Positions 24,542 through 34,191 of a stretch of DNA of 37,577 nt are shown piece after piece. Origin of the DNA: Belliella filtrata (GTDB lineage Bacteria > Bacteroidota > Bacteroidia > Cytophagales > Cyclobacteriaceae); contig NZ_JAKZGP010000050.1 of assembly GCF_022549775.1 (NCBI RefSeq), forward strand, positions 1 through 37,577. Direction: 5' to 3'. Position numbers and translations under genes: made by a program. How positions within the stretch are numbered: the stretch's first letter is position 1; each line of letters begins with the position of its first letter. Under the pieces are notes generated by a model that was not told the origin of the DNA, ran no database searches, and saw nothing but the letters and a program-made list of their open reading frames with translations.

Positions 24542-26905
24542 ATGAGGAAAATTAAACTATTAATCGGGGTTATGTTAATAACCTTGACCAATGGGTTTGC
24601 ACAAGCACAATTGAGTGTGGAGCATATCATGCAAGATCCAAAATGGATGGGTAACTTCCCTTCAAATGTGAATTGGGATGAGCAAGGTAAAACAATTTAC
24701 TTTAATTATAATCCAGAAGGTAATCCGTCAGATTCATTATACAAAATAAATGTCAATGCTACTGGAAAGATTGAAAAAGTAAGTCTCAAAGAGCAAAAAA
24801 ATCAAATCCCTAGGTTTACCAATTCAAATTCTAGCCAAACCAAAAAGCTTTTTGTAGAGGAAGGTAGCATCATTTTGTATGACTTAGAAAGTGATTCTAG
24901 AAAACCCATTTTGAGTTTAGGTGATCGCATTTCTTCACCAAGATTTCTAGCTAATGAAGATTTCGTAAGCTTTGAAATGTCTAACAACCTCTATGTCTTA
25001 TCACTGAAGACTGGGAAAATTGAAAAAAAAACGAATTTCAAATCAGGAAATAAGCCTGCCGGTAAAGATGAAAGTAAACTAAGTGATAGAGACTCATGGT
25101 TAAAAAATGACAATCTCGAACTCCTTCAAGTAGTAAAAGAACGTCAAGAAGCCCAAGAAGCCTCAAAGCACTATAGAGAGGCCATAGCCGATAAAGAAAA
25201 GTTCGCACATTACTTGGGAAACAACCAAGCCATGAGCTTGCAACTGAGTCCAGATCAAAAATATGCAACCTTTCTCCAATACACCCGAGCAGACAATAAA
25301 AGAACTGTAGTCCCTGATTACACTCATGCCTCAGGCTACACGACTGATCTGAATACCAGGTCAAAAGTTGGTGACGAAGCCTCGAAAGTAGAACTTTTCA
25401 TTTATGATATTGAAAATGAAAAAGTTTACAAAGTCAATACATCAGATTTGGAAGGAATCAAAGATTTGCCTGACTATATTAGTGACTACCCCGACAAAGA
25501 GTGGGAAGAGACAGAGAGAGGTATATCTTTGGGTTCGCCAATATTCTCCCCAGATGGTCGACATGCGATTGTAAACATCAGGTCTGATGACAATAAAGAT
25601 CGATGGATCGCAAAGCTCAATCTTGAAAGTGGATCTCTCCAAGTACTAGATAGACAGAGAGATGAAGCTTGGGTAGCAGGACCAGGTATTGGATCATCTT
25701 ACGGCGGTGGAACTTTAGGCTGGTTACCAGACAACAAGCATATCTATTTCCAATCTGAAGAAACTGGGTACTCCCATTTGTACATTTTAGATGTAAATTC
25801 AGGATCAAAAAAGGCTTTGACTAGTGGTCAGTTTGAGGTATTTAATCCATTTTTATCTAAGGATAAGAAGTCTTGGTATCTGACCACATCAGAAATACAT
25901 GCTGGAGAGAGACATTTTTACAAAATGCCTGTGATGGGTGGTAAGATGGATAAATTGACATCCATGACAGGAAACAATGATGTGTCACTTTCACCTGATG
26001 AAAAACATATTGCGATACTTTACTCATATAGTAATAAGCCATGGGAATTATACCTTAAAACCAATGATATCAAATCAGAAGCCAAGCCATTGACTAATGG
26101 TCAAAGTGAGGCATTTCAAGCTTATGATTGGAGAGATCCTGAATTGGTAACTTTCAAGGCACAAGATGGTGCTAATGTACCAGCAAGGTTATACAAACCA
26201 GATCCAGCAAAGAGTAATGGAGCAGCGGTGATATTTGTTCATGGTGCAGGTTATTTACAAAATGTTCATAAGTGGTGGTCAAGTTACTTTAGGGAATATA
26301 TGTTTCACAATCTCCTAACAGACCTTGGGTATACCGTGTTAGATATTGACTATAGAGGTTCTGCGGGATATGGTAGAGATTGGAGAACTGGCATTTATAG
26401 ACATATGGGAGGAAAAGATCTTTCAGACCAAGTAGATGGAGCCAATTTCTTGATCTCTCAGCATGGTGTTCGGGCAGGAAAGATAGGGATTTATGGTGGT
26501 AGCTATGGAGGATTTATCACCTTGATGGCTTTATTTAATGCTGCGGATACCTTTACCTCTGGAGCAGCATTACGCTCTGTCACAGATTGGGCTCATTACA
26601 ATCATGGCTATACTTCAAATATCCTCAACGAACCTTTCAATGACCCTATAGCATATAAGAGATCCTCTCCTATCTATTTTGCAGAAGGATTGAAAGGAAA
26701 TCTATTGATAGCGCATGGTATGATAGATGTCAATGTACATTTTCAAGATGTTGTCAGGCTAGCACAAAGACTAATCGAGCTTGGCAAAGACAATTGGGAA
26801 ATGGCTGTATATCCAGTGGAGGATCATGGATTTGTAGAGCCAAGTAGCTGGACAGATGAATACAAAAGGATACTTAAGCTTTTCAACGATACACTTTTAG
26901 ACTAA
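24542..26905 (+). CDS. S9 family serine peptidase (prolyl oligopeptidase / DPP-IV type)
   Basis: Exported: a signal peptide ends near AQAQ. Residues ~25-520 form a propeller (WD40-like PD40 segments such as SPDGRHAIVNIRSDD and SLSPDEKHIAILYSYS), and the C-terminal alpha/beta-hydrolase carries the triad Ser654 (GGSYGG), Asp729 (HGMIDVN) and His762 (EDHGF). It is expected to cleave short peptides, often after proline, in the periplasm. It forms an operon with ggt, which starts 4 bp after its stop, suggesting joint handling of peptides and gamma-glutamyl compounds. Confidence 0.93.
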   Translation: MRKIKLLIGVMLITLTNGFAQAQLSVEHIMQDPKWMGNFPSNVNWDEQGKTIYFNYNPEGNPSDSLYKINVNATGKIEKVSLKEQKNQIPRFTNSNSSQTKKLFVEEGSIILYDLESDSRKPILSLGDRISSPRFLANEDFVSFEMSNNLYVLSLKTGKIEKKTNFKSGNKPAGKDESKLSDRDSWLKNDNLELLQVVKERQEAQEASKHYREAIADKEKFAHYLGNNQAMSLQLSPDQKYATFLQYTRADNKRTVVPDYTHASGYTTDLNTRSKVGDEASKVELFIYDIENEKVYKVNTSDLEGIKDLPDYISDYPDKEWEETERGISLGSPIFSPDGRHAIVNIRSDDNKDRWIAKLNLESGSLQVLDRQRDEAWVAGPGIGSSYGGGTLGWLPDNKHIYFQSEETGYSHLYILDVNSGSKKALTSGQFEVFNPFLSKDKKSWYLTTSEIHAGERHFYKMPVMGGKMDKLTSMTGNNDVSLSPDEKHIAILYSYSNKPWELYLKTNDIKSEAKPLTNGQSEAFQAYDWRDPELVTFKAQDGANVPARLYKPDPAKSNGAAVIFVHGAGYLQNVHKWWSSYFREYMFHNLLTDLGYTVLDIDYRGSAGYGRDWRTGIYRHMGGKDLSDQVDGANFLISQHGVRAGKIGIYGGSYGGFITLMALFNAADTFTSGAALRSVTDWAHYNHGYTSNILNEPFNDPIAYKRSSPIYFAEGLKGNLLIAHGMIDVNVHFQDVVRLAQRLIELGKDNWEMAVYPVEDHGFVEPSSWTDEYKRILKLFNDTLLD

Positions 26906-26909
26906 TATA

Positions 26910-28610
26910 ATGAATTTGAAACCATTAATTCACCACCTTCTAGGATGCAGTATTTTGATAGCATCCTGTAGTCCGATCAAAGAAGATACTCGTGTCGTTG
27001 GTCTGATTTCAGATCAGGCGATGGTGGTATCTGCAAGAAAAGAGGCCTCAGAGATAGGTGTTATGATTTTACAAGAAGGTGGAAATGCTTTTGATGCCAT
27101 GGTAGCTACTGAGCTTGCCCTTGCCATAGCATTTCCATTTGCTGGTAACTTGGGAGGTGGTGGATTTATGGTTTACAGAAAAGCTGATGGAGAGATTGGT
27201 TCTATCGATTATAGAGAAAAAGCCCCTCAGGCAGCAACTGTTGACATGTATTTGGATGAAAATGGAGAGGTTATTCCAAGCCTCAGTACCACAGGTGCAT
27301 TGGCTGTAGGAGTTCCTGGAACCATCGCTGGAATTTTTGAAGTGCATCGCAAGCATGGAACATTACCCATTGAGAAAATACTTGCTCATGTGATTTCTTT
27401 AGCAGAGAAAGGTGTGGTCGTAACCGAAAGACAAGCTGCGAGTCTTAAGGGGAATTTAGCGATCTTAACAAAAGTAAATGGCCCTGATTCCAAATTTGCT
27501 AAGACATATCAAGCTGGTGATACAATCAAATATCCTGAATTGGCAGCAACACTTAGAAGAATCGCTGTCAATGGCAAAGATGAGTTCTACAAAGGTGAAA
27601 CAGCTCAAAAACTGGTCAATTATCTTTCTGAAAGAGGAGGAATAATTACTATGGAAGATTTGGAATCTTATGAAGCTGTTTGGAGGGCCCCAATACAGTT
27701 TGATTTTCAAGGCTATACCATTACATCAATGGCACCTCCCAGCAGTGGTGGTGTTACGATTGCTCAGATTCTAGGCATGATAGAAGGGTTTGATTTGAGG
27801 AAATATGGACACAACTCTCCTGATTACATTCAAGTGTTGGTCGAAGCTGAACGAAGGACCTATGCAGATAGAAATTATTATTTGGGAGACCCTGATTTCA
27901 ATATTATCCCTACCATCCAAATGATGGATAAAGATTATTTGAAAGAAAGAATGGAGACATTCGATTGGGAGCTTGCCACAAAATCATCCGATGTTTCTCA
28001 GGGGCAAATCAACTTTCAGGAAAGTGATGAAACGACCCACTACTCTATCATGGATCAGTTTGGGAATGCATTGGCCATTACCACTACCCTCAATGGTGCT
28101 TTTGGCTCCAAACTGTATGTGGAGGAATTGGGTTTTTTCCTAAATAATGAAATGGATGACTTCTCTGCAAAAGCCGGAGTTCCTAATATGTTTGGACTTA
28201 TTGGGGCTGAAGCAAATAGAATAGAGCCTGGCAAAAGAATGCTAAGTTCTATGACTCCAACCTTGGTAGAAAAGGATGGTGAAATTCTTATGATAGTAGG
28301 AACTCCAGGAGGATCTACCATCATGACCTCTGTAGTTCAAGCTATCCTTAATGTAATTGTTTTTGATATGAGTATGCAGGAAGCAGTCAATGCCCCTAGA
28401 TTTCATCACCAATGGCTTCCTGACGAAATTAGATTTGAAAAGGATGTTTTTACCCAAGAAACATTCAATGCTTTGAAAATGAAAGGGTACTTAATCAATG
28501 AATCTCCTTCTCCTATCATAGGAAAAGTAGATGCTATACTGAGACTACCAAGTGGAAAGCTAGAAGGTGGTGCCGATCATAGAGGTGATGATGCGGCTGT
28601 TGGGTTTTGA
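26910..28610 (+). CDS. ggt: Gamma-glutamyltransferase, lipoprotein form
   Basis: Hydrolyses or transfers the gamma-glutamyl group of glutathione and related compounds outside the cytoplasm. The lipobox IASC (Cys20) predicts lipid anchoring. Family motifs are complete: GGNAFDAMVA, GNLGGGGFMVYR, PPSSGG near 276-281, the autocleavage/catalytic Thr375 in ETTHYSIMD, and GTPGGSTIM. At 566 residues it is full length. It follows the S9 peptidase by 4 bp, and its last 34 bp overlap the 3' end of the convergent hydrolase gene. PxpABC elsewhere in the window acts on 5-oxoproline, a product of the same catabolic route. Confidence 0.95.
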   Translation: MNLKPLIHHLLGCSILIASCSPIKEDTRVVGLISDQAMVVSARKEASEIGVMILQEGGNAFDAMVATELALAIAFPFAGNLGGGGFMVYRKADGEIGSIDYREKAPQAATVDMYLDENGEVIPSLSTTGALAVGVPGTIAGIFEVHRKHGTLPIEKILAHVISLAEKGVVVTERQAASLKGNLAILTKVNGPDSKFAKTYQAGDTIKYPELAATLRRIAVNGKDEFYKGETAQKLVNYLSERGGIITMEDLESYEAVWRAPIQFDFQGYTITSMAPPSSGGVTIAQILGMIEGFDLRKYGHNSPDYIQVLVEAERRTYADRNYYLGDPDFNIIPTIQMMDKDYLKERMETFDWELATKSSDVSQGQINFQESDETTHYSIMDQFGNALAITTTLNGAFGSKLYVEELGFFLNNEMDDFSAKAGVPNMFGLIGAEANRIEPGKRMLSSMTPTLVEKDGEILMIVGTPGGSTIMTSVVQAILNVIVFDMSMQEAVNAPRFHHQWLPDEIRFEKDVFTQETFNALKMKGYLINESPSPIIGKVDAILRLPSGKLEGGADHRGDDAAVGF

Positions 28611-30013
28611 TTCAATATAAATTCCGTGATATCTTCGAGCAATAAGTAATTTATCGTTTCTTCTATTTTCGCATACTCATCTATGGCCCCAGTTTGAGCT
28701 GCTTGAAACAGGTGGTTCAGGTTTTCATAAACTTTCAAAGTAAGTAGATTTGACTTTTGGTCAAAAATTTCTAATAATCTATTGGCATTTTGAGCTGCGT
28801 TGACTTGTAGGTCTTTCTCGCCGAAAGCTGCAAATGTAGGGATATCAATATTTTGGATATAGGTAATCGGATCCATTTTCAAAAAATTCATCATCCATAG
28901 ATCAAGTTTCGCTTCATAAGCCTGCTGTAACTTGTCAAGTTCTGACTCAAACAAAGATTCAGGTACATTTAGCTCTTTTAATTCCTGCTCGAATAAAGCT
29001 CTTATCTTTGGCTTTACCTCTTCGACGCTGTCACTATCAACGATAATTTTATAAACCTCTTGATTTCTATTTGTCAACATTTTAACGATCTCTTCACTCG
29101 CTCCAGCCACACGGGTGATATCTTCAGTTTGTTTTTTCATCATTTCTGTGATTGGCATAACAGGACCCGCTAGGGATATGAGGAAAGCTAAATCCTCCCT
29201 AGTGTCACCAAGCATCCAAGTGATCAATCCGCCTTCACTATGACCAATAACTCCAAGCTGACCTGGGTTTATTTTATCTTGCTTTTTTAAAAATTCTAAG
29301 GCAGCATCTGCATCATCTTTGAAATCCATCGTTGTTGCGTTTTCGAATGAACCAGTAGACTCACCTACTCCTCTTTCATCATAGCGAAGCACAGCTATGC
29401 CTCGCGAAGTCAAATAATCAGCCAAGACCCAAAAAGGCTTGTGTGCCATCATTTCATGGTCTCTATTGTGAGGTCCAGAGCCACTGATCAAAATTACTCC
29501 TGGATAGGAATCTTTGTCAGTAGGTATGGTAAGGGTACCTTTTAGCATGATGGCTGCTGTTTCATTTTTGAAACTCACTTCTTTAATCTCATAATCAAAA
29601 GGTTCGACAGGATGTTGTGGTCTGCTTGGCATTAGCATATCTGCAACGCCGTCTTTAATACGATGAAAATCCAAGGGAAGCTTCATTCCGCCTTGTGAAA
29701 AGTTCCCTTTAATATCCTCATTTACCATTACCCCTTCATAGGATGCATTACCTACACTCATCTCAAAACTAAGCATCATGCCATCAAAAAGTACTTTGTT
29801 CATCTTAATTCCCATGGCTCCTTGGCTTGGACTATCGATAGTTCCTTCCCATTCTCCATTGGATTCATTAAGGTGTATGATAAGTGGTAGCTTTTGACCC
29901 ATTACGGCTAAGTCACCTTTCCAAGTTCCTTGTGCTGTTTGTGAATAGGAATTTGCCAAACTGAAAATCAAAATTCCAAAAAGCAATGAAATTCTTCTTG
30001 TAAAATTTACCAT
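28577..30013 (-). CDS. Exported alpha/beta hydrolase
   Basis: Signal peptide (cleavage near SYSQ), an N-terminal beta-rich domain (about 27-125, GTWKGDLAVMGQKLPLIIHL), then an alpha/beta-hydrolase with GSGPHNRDHE, Ser259 nucleophile (GHSEGG), and probable Asp401 and His434. The arrangement matches periplasmic alpha/beta-hydrolases annotated as S9/S15-like or dienelactone-hydrolase-related esterases; the substrate is unknown. Convergent with ggt, the two coding ends overlap by 34 bp. Confidence 0.88.
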   Translation of the reverse strand: MVNFTRRISLLFGILIFSLANSYSQTAQGTWKGDLAVMGQKLPLIIHLNESNGEWEGTIDSPSQGAMGIKMNKVLFDGMMLSFEMSVGNASYEGVMVNEDIKGNFSQGGMKLPLDFHRIKDGVADMLMPSRPQHPVEPFDYEIKEVSFKNETAAIMLKGTLTIPTDKDSYPGVILISGSGPHNRDHEMMAHKPFWVLADYLTSRGIAVLRYDERGVGESTGSFENATTMDFKDDADAALEFLKKQDKINPGQLGVIGHSEGGLITWMLGDTREDLAFLISLAGPVMPITEMMKKQTEDITRVAGASEEIVKMLTNRNQEVYKIIVDSDSVEEVKPKIRALFEQELKELNVPESLFESELDKLQQAYEAKLDLWMMNFLKMDPITYIQNIDIPTFAAFGEKDLQVNAAQNANRLLEIFDQKSNLLTLKVYENLNHLFQAAQTGAIDEYAKIEETINYLLLEDITEFILNQNPTAASSPL

Positions 30014-30239
30014 GTAAATGAAGTTTTTAGAATTGGTTTATAAGGCTTTCGATGTAAATATATTGAAATTTTTCATTAAATAATTAATACTTTAAGTTAG
30101 GTAACTTTTGGAATTCTTAGAAATGAGCTATTGGATGAGGCCTTATTCTCACAGTAGTTATCTCTTTTGATTTGGTAATTATGTATCCCTAATACTTGAC
30201 ATAGCGTTAGGAATAAATAGAAATTGTTAAATTTGAAGT

Positions 30240-30689
30240 ATGAAAAAATTCAGTGTATTGACCCTCTTATATTTTATAGTAACTGCTACTGCATTTTCGC
30301 AAGAAGATATCAAGTGGTTGACTTTTGAAGAAGCAGCTATAGCTACCAACTCCAATCCCAAAATGATACTGGTAGATGTATATACTGACTGGTGTGGTTG
30401 GTGCAAAAAGATGGACAAAGAGACATTTACTAATCCGGAAGTCATTGCTTATGTCAATGAAAATTTCTACCCAGTAAAACTACATGCTGAAAAGACAGAT
30501 AGAAAGTTTAGCTTCAAAGGCAAAGAGTATACAGAAGCAAGTATGGCCAAAACCATGAGAGTGACTTCTTTTCCAAATTTTGTTATCATGGATGCTACCA
30601 TGGAGAATATAACACAGTTGCCTGGATATCGTGAGCCAAAGCCATTTATTGACGGTTTGGATGGTATTGTGAAGAGATTTAGTAAGTAA
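30240..30689 (+). CDS. Periplasmic thioredoxin-fold protein
   Basis: Signal peptide (cleavage near AFSQ) and a single thioredoxin domain with the redox motif Cys52-Gly-Trp-Cys55 (TDWCGWCKKMD) and a cis-proline at Pro112 (TSFPNF). The WCGWCKKM form resembles the DUF255/thioredoxin_7 group, typical of periplasmic disulfide handling in Bacteroidota. It sits 2 bp upstream of mnmE, so the two are probably co-transcribed, though no functional link is evident. Confidence 0.88.
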   Translation: MKKFSVLTLLYFIVTATAFSQEDIKWLTFEEAAIATNSNPKMILVDVYTDWCGWCKKMDKETFTNPEVIAYVNENFYPVKLHAEKTDRKFSFKGKEYTEASMAKTMRVTSFPNFVIMDATMENITQLPGYREPKPFIDGLDGIVKRFSK

Positions 30690-30691
30690 AC

Positions 30692-32071
30692 ATGTTCAGG
30701 TTACACGAAAAAGAAGATACCATAGTGGCATTGGCTACCCCACAAGGTGTGGGAGCAATAGCAGTGGTCAGACTTTCAGGAAAAGATGCTATTCGTATAT
30801 GTAATCGGATTTTCAAGGGTAAAAATCTTGAAAATCAAGAGTCACATACCATACATTTTGGTACAATCAGAGATGGTGAAAAAATCATTGACGAAGTATT
30901 GGTCTCACTTTTTATCGCTCCGAAGTCTTTTACCAAGGAAAATGCGGTCGAAATATCTACGCATGGATCATCATACATTGTCAATCAAGTGATAAAACTC
31001 TTGATTAGAGAAGGAGCCAGACCCGCCAAGCCAGGTGAATTTACACAAAGGGCATTTCTCAATGGTCAATTTGACCTAGCGCAAGCAGAAGCAGTTGCAG
31101 ATCTTATTCATTCAGATTCAGAAGCTTCACATCAAGCTGCATTAAATCAAATGAGAGGTGGATTTAGTGGTGAGATCTCCAAATTGAGGGCAGAATTAAT
31201 TCACTTTGCTTCTATGATAGAATTGGAGCTTGACTTTACAGAAGAAGATGTAGAGTTTGCGAGCAGGGATGATTTGCAAATATTGGTAGAAAAACTGCTC
31301 CGCGAAGTAGAGCTATTGATAGGAAGCTTTGATTTGGGAAATGTGATCAAAAATGGTGTACCTACCGTGATTGCTGGAAAGCCAAATGCCGGCAAATCCA
31401 CCCTACTTAATGCCCTACTCAATGAAGAAAAAGCTATCGTGTCTGACATCGCTGGCACGACACGAGATTTCATAGAGGACGAAATCAACATTGGTGGTGT
31501 AATATTCAGGTTCATCGATACAGCCGGACTCAGAGAAACCACCGACACCATTGAAGCCATTGGTGTAAGCCGTACACAAGAGAAAATGAAAACGGCTTCA
31601 TTGATCCTATATCTATTTGATCTCGGCGACACTGATATGGTGGAGATCAATAGGGATATCAATAAGCTCGAAAACCTTGGCGTACCTTTCCTTAAAGTAG
31701 CAAATAAGATAGACAAAGCTAATCAACAATTTATCAACGAGTTAAAATCAAGTCACCCAGATACAATTTTTATATCAGCAGGCCAAAAAGAAAACTTGGA
31801 TGATCTAAAATCAAAGATTTTAGAATTGGTAAACTTGGATAAATTCAAAACTGGAAATACGATCGTTACGAATATTCGCCACTATGATTCCTTGGTCAAA
31901 ACAAGGACTTCACTACTAGATGTGCTCAATGGAATCGACATAGCAATCACCAATGACTTCCTCGCCATGGATATCAGAAGATCACTACACTTTCTTGGAG
32001 AAATCACAGGTGAGATCACGACAGATGATTTATTGGCCAATATCTTTAGTAAGTTTTGTATCGGGAAGTAG
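30692..32071 (+). CDS. mnmE: tRNA uridine-5-carboxymethylaminomethyl modification GTPase MnmE
   Basis: With MnmG it modifies the wobble uridine of several tRNAs; cytoplasmic. An N-terminal TrmE folate-binding domain (ATPQGVGAIAVVRLSG) is followed by a helical region and the G domain: GKPNAGKS (229-236), DIAGTTRD, DTAGLRET and NKID. The C-terminus ends in the family-conserved FCIGK with the catalytic-type Cys. The gene is intact and in operon with the thioredoxin-fold gene. Immediately after its stop lies a mobile element, so its last bases probably double as an integration site. Confidence 0.97.
   Translation: MFRLHEKEDTIVALATPQGVGAIAVVRLSGKDAIRICNRIFKGKNLENQESHTIHFGTIRDGEKIIDEVLVSLFIAPKSFTKENAVEISTHGSSYIVNQVIKLLIREGARPAKPGEFTQRAFLNGQFDLAQAEAVADLIHSDSEASHQAALNQMRGGFSGEISKLRAELIHFASMIELELDFTEEDVEFASRDDLQILVEKLLREVELLIGSFDLGNVIKNGVPTVIAGKPNAGKSTLLNALLNEEKAIVSDIAGTTRDFIEDEINIGGVIFRFIDTAGLRETTDTIEAIGVSRTQEKMKTASLILYLFDLGDTDMVEINRDINKLENLGVPFLKVANKIDKANQQFINELKSSHPDTIFISAGQKENLDDLKSKILELVNLDKFKTGNTIVTNIRHYDSLVKTRTSLLDVLNGIDIAITNDFLAMDIRRSLHFLGEITGEITTDDLLANIFSKFCIGK
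32054..32071 (+). other. Putative attachment site (attL-like) in the 3' end of mnmE
   Basis: The last 18 bases of mnmE, ttttgtatcgggaagtag, encode FCIGK-stop. The equivalent 18 bp of trmE/mnmE is the known attB of SGI1-type islands in Proteobacteria, also encoding FCIGK-stop. Here an integrase gene begins 131 bp downstream. A second copy marking the other element end is not in the window, so the assignment rests on position and analogy. Confidence 0.5.
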
Positions 32072-32201
32072 CCTCACTTTTTTATGCTTTACTTTACTAT
32101 AGTATGATAATCAGATATTTATAATTTTTTTTTCTTGACTTTAATTTTCGTTTTCATTACTTTTATTCATAGTTTGTACAACTTTAAAGGGTTTAGAAAG
32201 A

Positions 32202-33255
32202 ATGAATATCAGGTTAAAAAGAAAAAAAAGAGATTTTGAATTCTTGAAACTTACTCTTCATGGTAGTCCAAGCTCTGTTAGTGAAAGGAAAGAGAATAAG
32301 GAAAATCTCCAATTGACAGAAAACGTCTTGGCCATCCGAAAAAGCGACTACATTCAAGGAAAATTTGAGGTCAAGAATATATCTAAACTTAAAAGACCTT
32401 TTCTCGATTATTTTAAAGAGAAGATGGAGGAAAAATCTAATTCAGAGAAAAACTATGGAGTCTGGACTTCTACATTTGCTCATCTGAAAAACTGCGTAAG
32501 CCCAGGTCTAATTTTTGAGGAAGTCGATGATAGCTTTACCAAAAAGGTAAGACTATATTTTGAACAAGTAGCCTATACAAAAAGTGATCTTCCCCTTTCT
32601 TTAAATTCTAAACACTCCTATTTCAATAAATTCAAGGCTTGCTTGAGAAGTGCATTTGAAGAAGGTTACTTAAATATCAACTACGCTAGCAGAGTTAAAT
32701 CTTTTGAACAAGCTGAAAGCCAAAGAGAGTATTTGACTTTTTCTGAACTTCAACCTCTCACTAATACACCTAGTAAATATAAAGTTCTAAAAAGGGCATT
32801 TTTATTCTCATGCTTGACAGGTCTAAATTGGTCTGATATCAATAGTCTTATTTGATCCAAGGTCCGAGATGAGGATAACAATATCTTCAAAATAAACTTT
32901 CGAGAAAAAAATAGCTGTAATGGAATACCTCTATATATCCAAACAAGCTAGGGATTTATTGGGAGAACGTCAGTTACCTCAGGAAAGGGTGTTTTTAGGT
33001 CTAAAGTACAGTGCTGTTTATAATAATGAACTTGTAAGGTGGTGTAACAGAGCTGGAATTTCCAAGCTCATTACATTTCAAAGCGCAAGACACACCAATG
33101 CCGTACTTCTGTTGGAAAATGGTGCAGACCTATTTACAGTTCAGAAAAGATTAGGCCATAAAGAGATTAGGACAACTGCAATATATGCCAAGCTCGTCGA
33201 TGAAAAAATGAAAGAATCTGCCAATATCATAACTGTTCTTAATATTGAATTTTAA
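32202..33255 (+). pseudogene. Tyrosine recombinase (integrase) of an integrative element, inactivated
   Basis: Bacteroidota-type phage-integrase family: an N-terminal Arm/SAM-like region (YFNKFKACLRSAFEEGYL), then the catalytic domain. Reading continues in frame through a TGA at 32853-32855 into SKVRDEDNN, where homologues usually have Trp, then is lost by a 2-bp deletion (or 1-bp insertion) in the tatata tract near 32930. It resumes as ISKQARDLL...LGHKEIRTTAIYAK. Catalytic positions are also altered: TGLNWSDI where an Arg is expected, and FQSARHT where HxxR is expected; LGH and the Tyr remain. Four lesions make activity very unlikely. The lead fragment is 32202-32855 and the tail ORF is 32920-33255. 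Confidence 0.85.
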
Positions 33256-33257
33256 TT

Positions 33258-34112
33258 ATGTGGGGATCAAATTTAAAGATTGTTGCTTTTACTGCCTTGA
33301 TTTTTATTGTGGTAACGATCTATACGTATTTGTTCATGAATTCCAGTTCCCTCTACTTCGAATGGGTTACTGGAATTTGTATGATTAGCATACTCCTATT
33401 TTACACATGGAAGTTGGTTAGGAGATATCCTAATTGGTATGCGGCATATATGTTTGATAAAAATGTCGCTGGTTTAAAAAAGAAAGTAGAAAAGCCTAGG
33501 CTATTTTTTTATTCTATTTTTCTTCCTGTTATGGGCTTATGCATTTACATCATTTTAAAAACACCATCGACAGGTAGATTCTTAAATGACATCCTATTAA
33601 ACAGCCTTTTCATTACCCTTTTTATTGTCAGCATGGTATTTCTCGATTTAACTTGGAAGAAGGGTTTTGAGAATAGATATATTCCTTTCGTAAGAGACAT
33701 TGTGACAAAAAGAGGTTATGAATTCAAATCCTTACTTGACGAAGATTCGTTGGGTAGTATTTTTGACAGCTTAATAAGATGTGGCTTTTTGGAATATTTA
33801 GATGATGCCATTAGAAGTGCTGATCGCCAAAGATTTATCCGAATATTCAAAAATGGAAATTACCCAGAGGTGCCAATATTTAAAATGAAAATGGACAATA
33901 TTCAAACTCATTATTTTTTTGACTGCTTAAAGGAAAACATAAGCGGTTTGGATTTAAGGGGATATCTGAGAATCTTTTTTCATGATCGAATGAATAAACA
34001 GCCCACAGAAGAATCAATAAGAGTTTCAAAATCAAAAGCTACCAATGAACCTAAAAGAAAGGATGAACTGAATCTAATTTTTAGTAAATTGGTTAAGTTT
34101 TCAGATAAATAA
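33258..34112 (+). CDS. Four-helix membrane protein with cytoplasmic C-terminal domain, unknown function
   Basis: Four predicted membrane spans (about residues 7-27, 36-53, 82-101, 112-131) are followed by a ~150-residue hydrophilic domain rich in basic and aromatic residues. No family is recognised. It begins 2 bp after the integrase tail, the usual spot for a gene co-transcribed with int. Unlike its neighbours the ORF is intact, which suggests it is still useful or is a younger gene. It may be accessory cargo of the mobile element. Confidence 0.65.
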   Translation: MWGSNLKIVAFTALIFIVVTIYTYLFMNSSSLYFEWVTGICMISILLFYTWKLVRRYPNWYAAYMFDKNVAGLKKKVEKPRLFFYSIFLPVMGLCIYIILKTPSTGRFLNDILLNSLFITLFIVSMVFLDLTWKKGFENRYIPFVRDIVTKRGYEFKSLLDEDSLGSIFDSLIRCGFLEYLDDAIRSADRQRFIRIFKNGNYPEVPIFKMKMDNIQTHYFFDCLKENISGLDLRGYLRIFFHDRMNKQPTEESIRVSKSKATNEPKRKDELNLIFSKLVKFSDK

Positions 34113-34191
34113 GTTAATAGAACTTAACCTTTTCAAACTTTTTATTAACCTTTTTATTCTTTTGCTGCATGTACCAAAACAAATGACAGCA

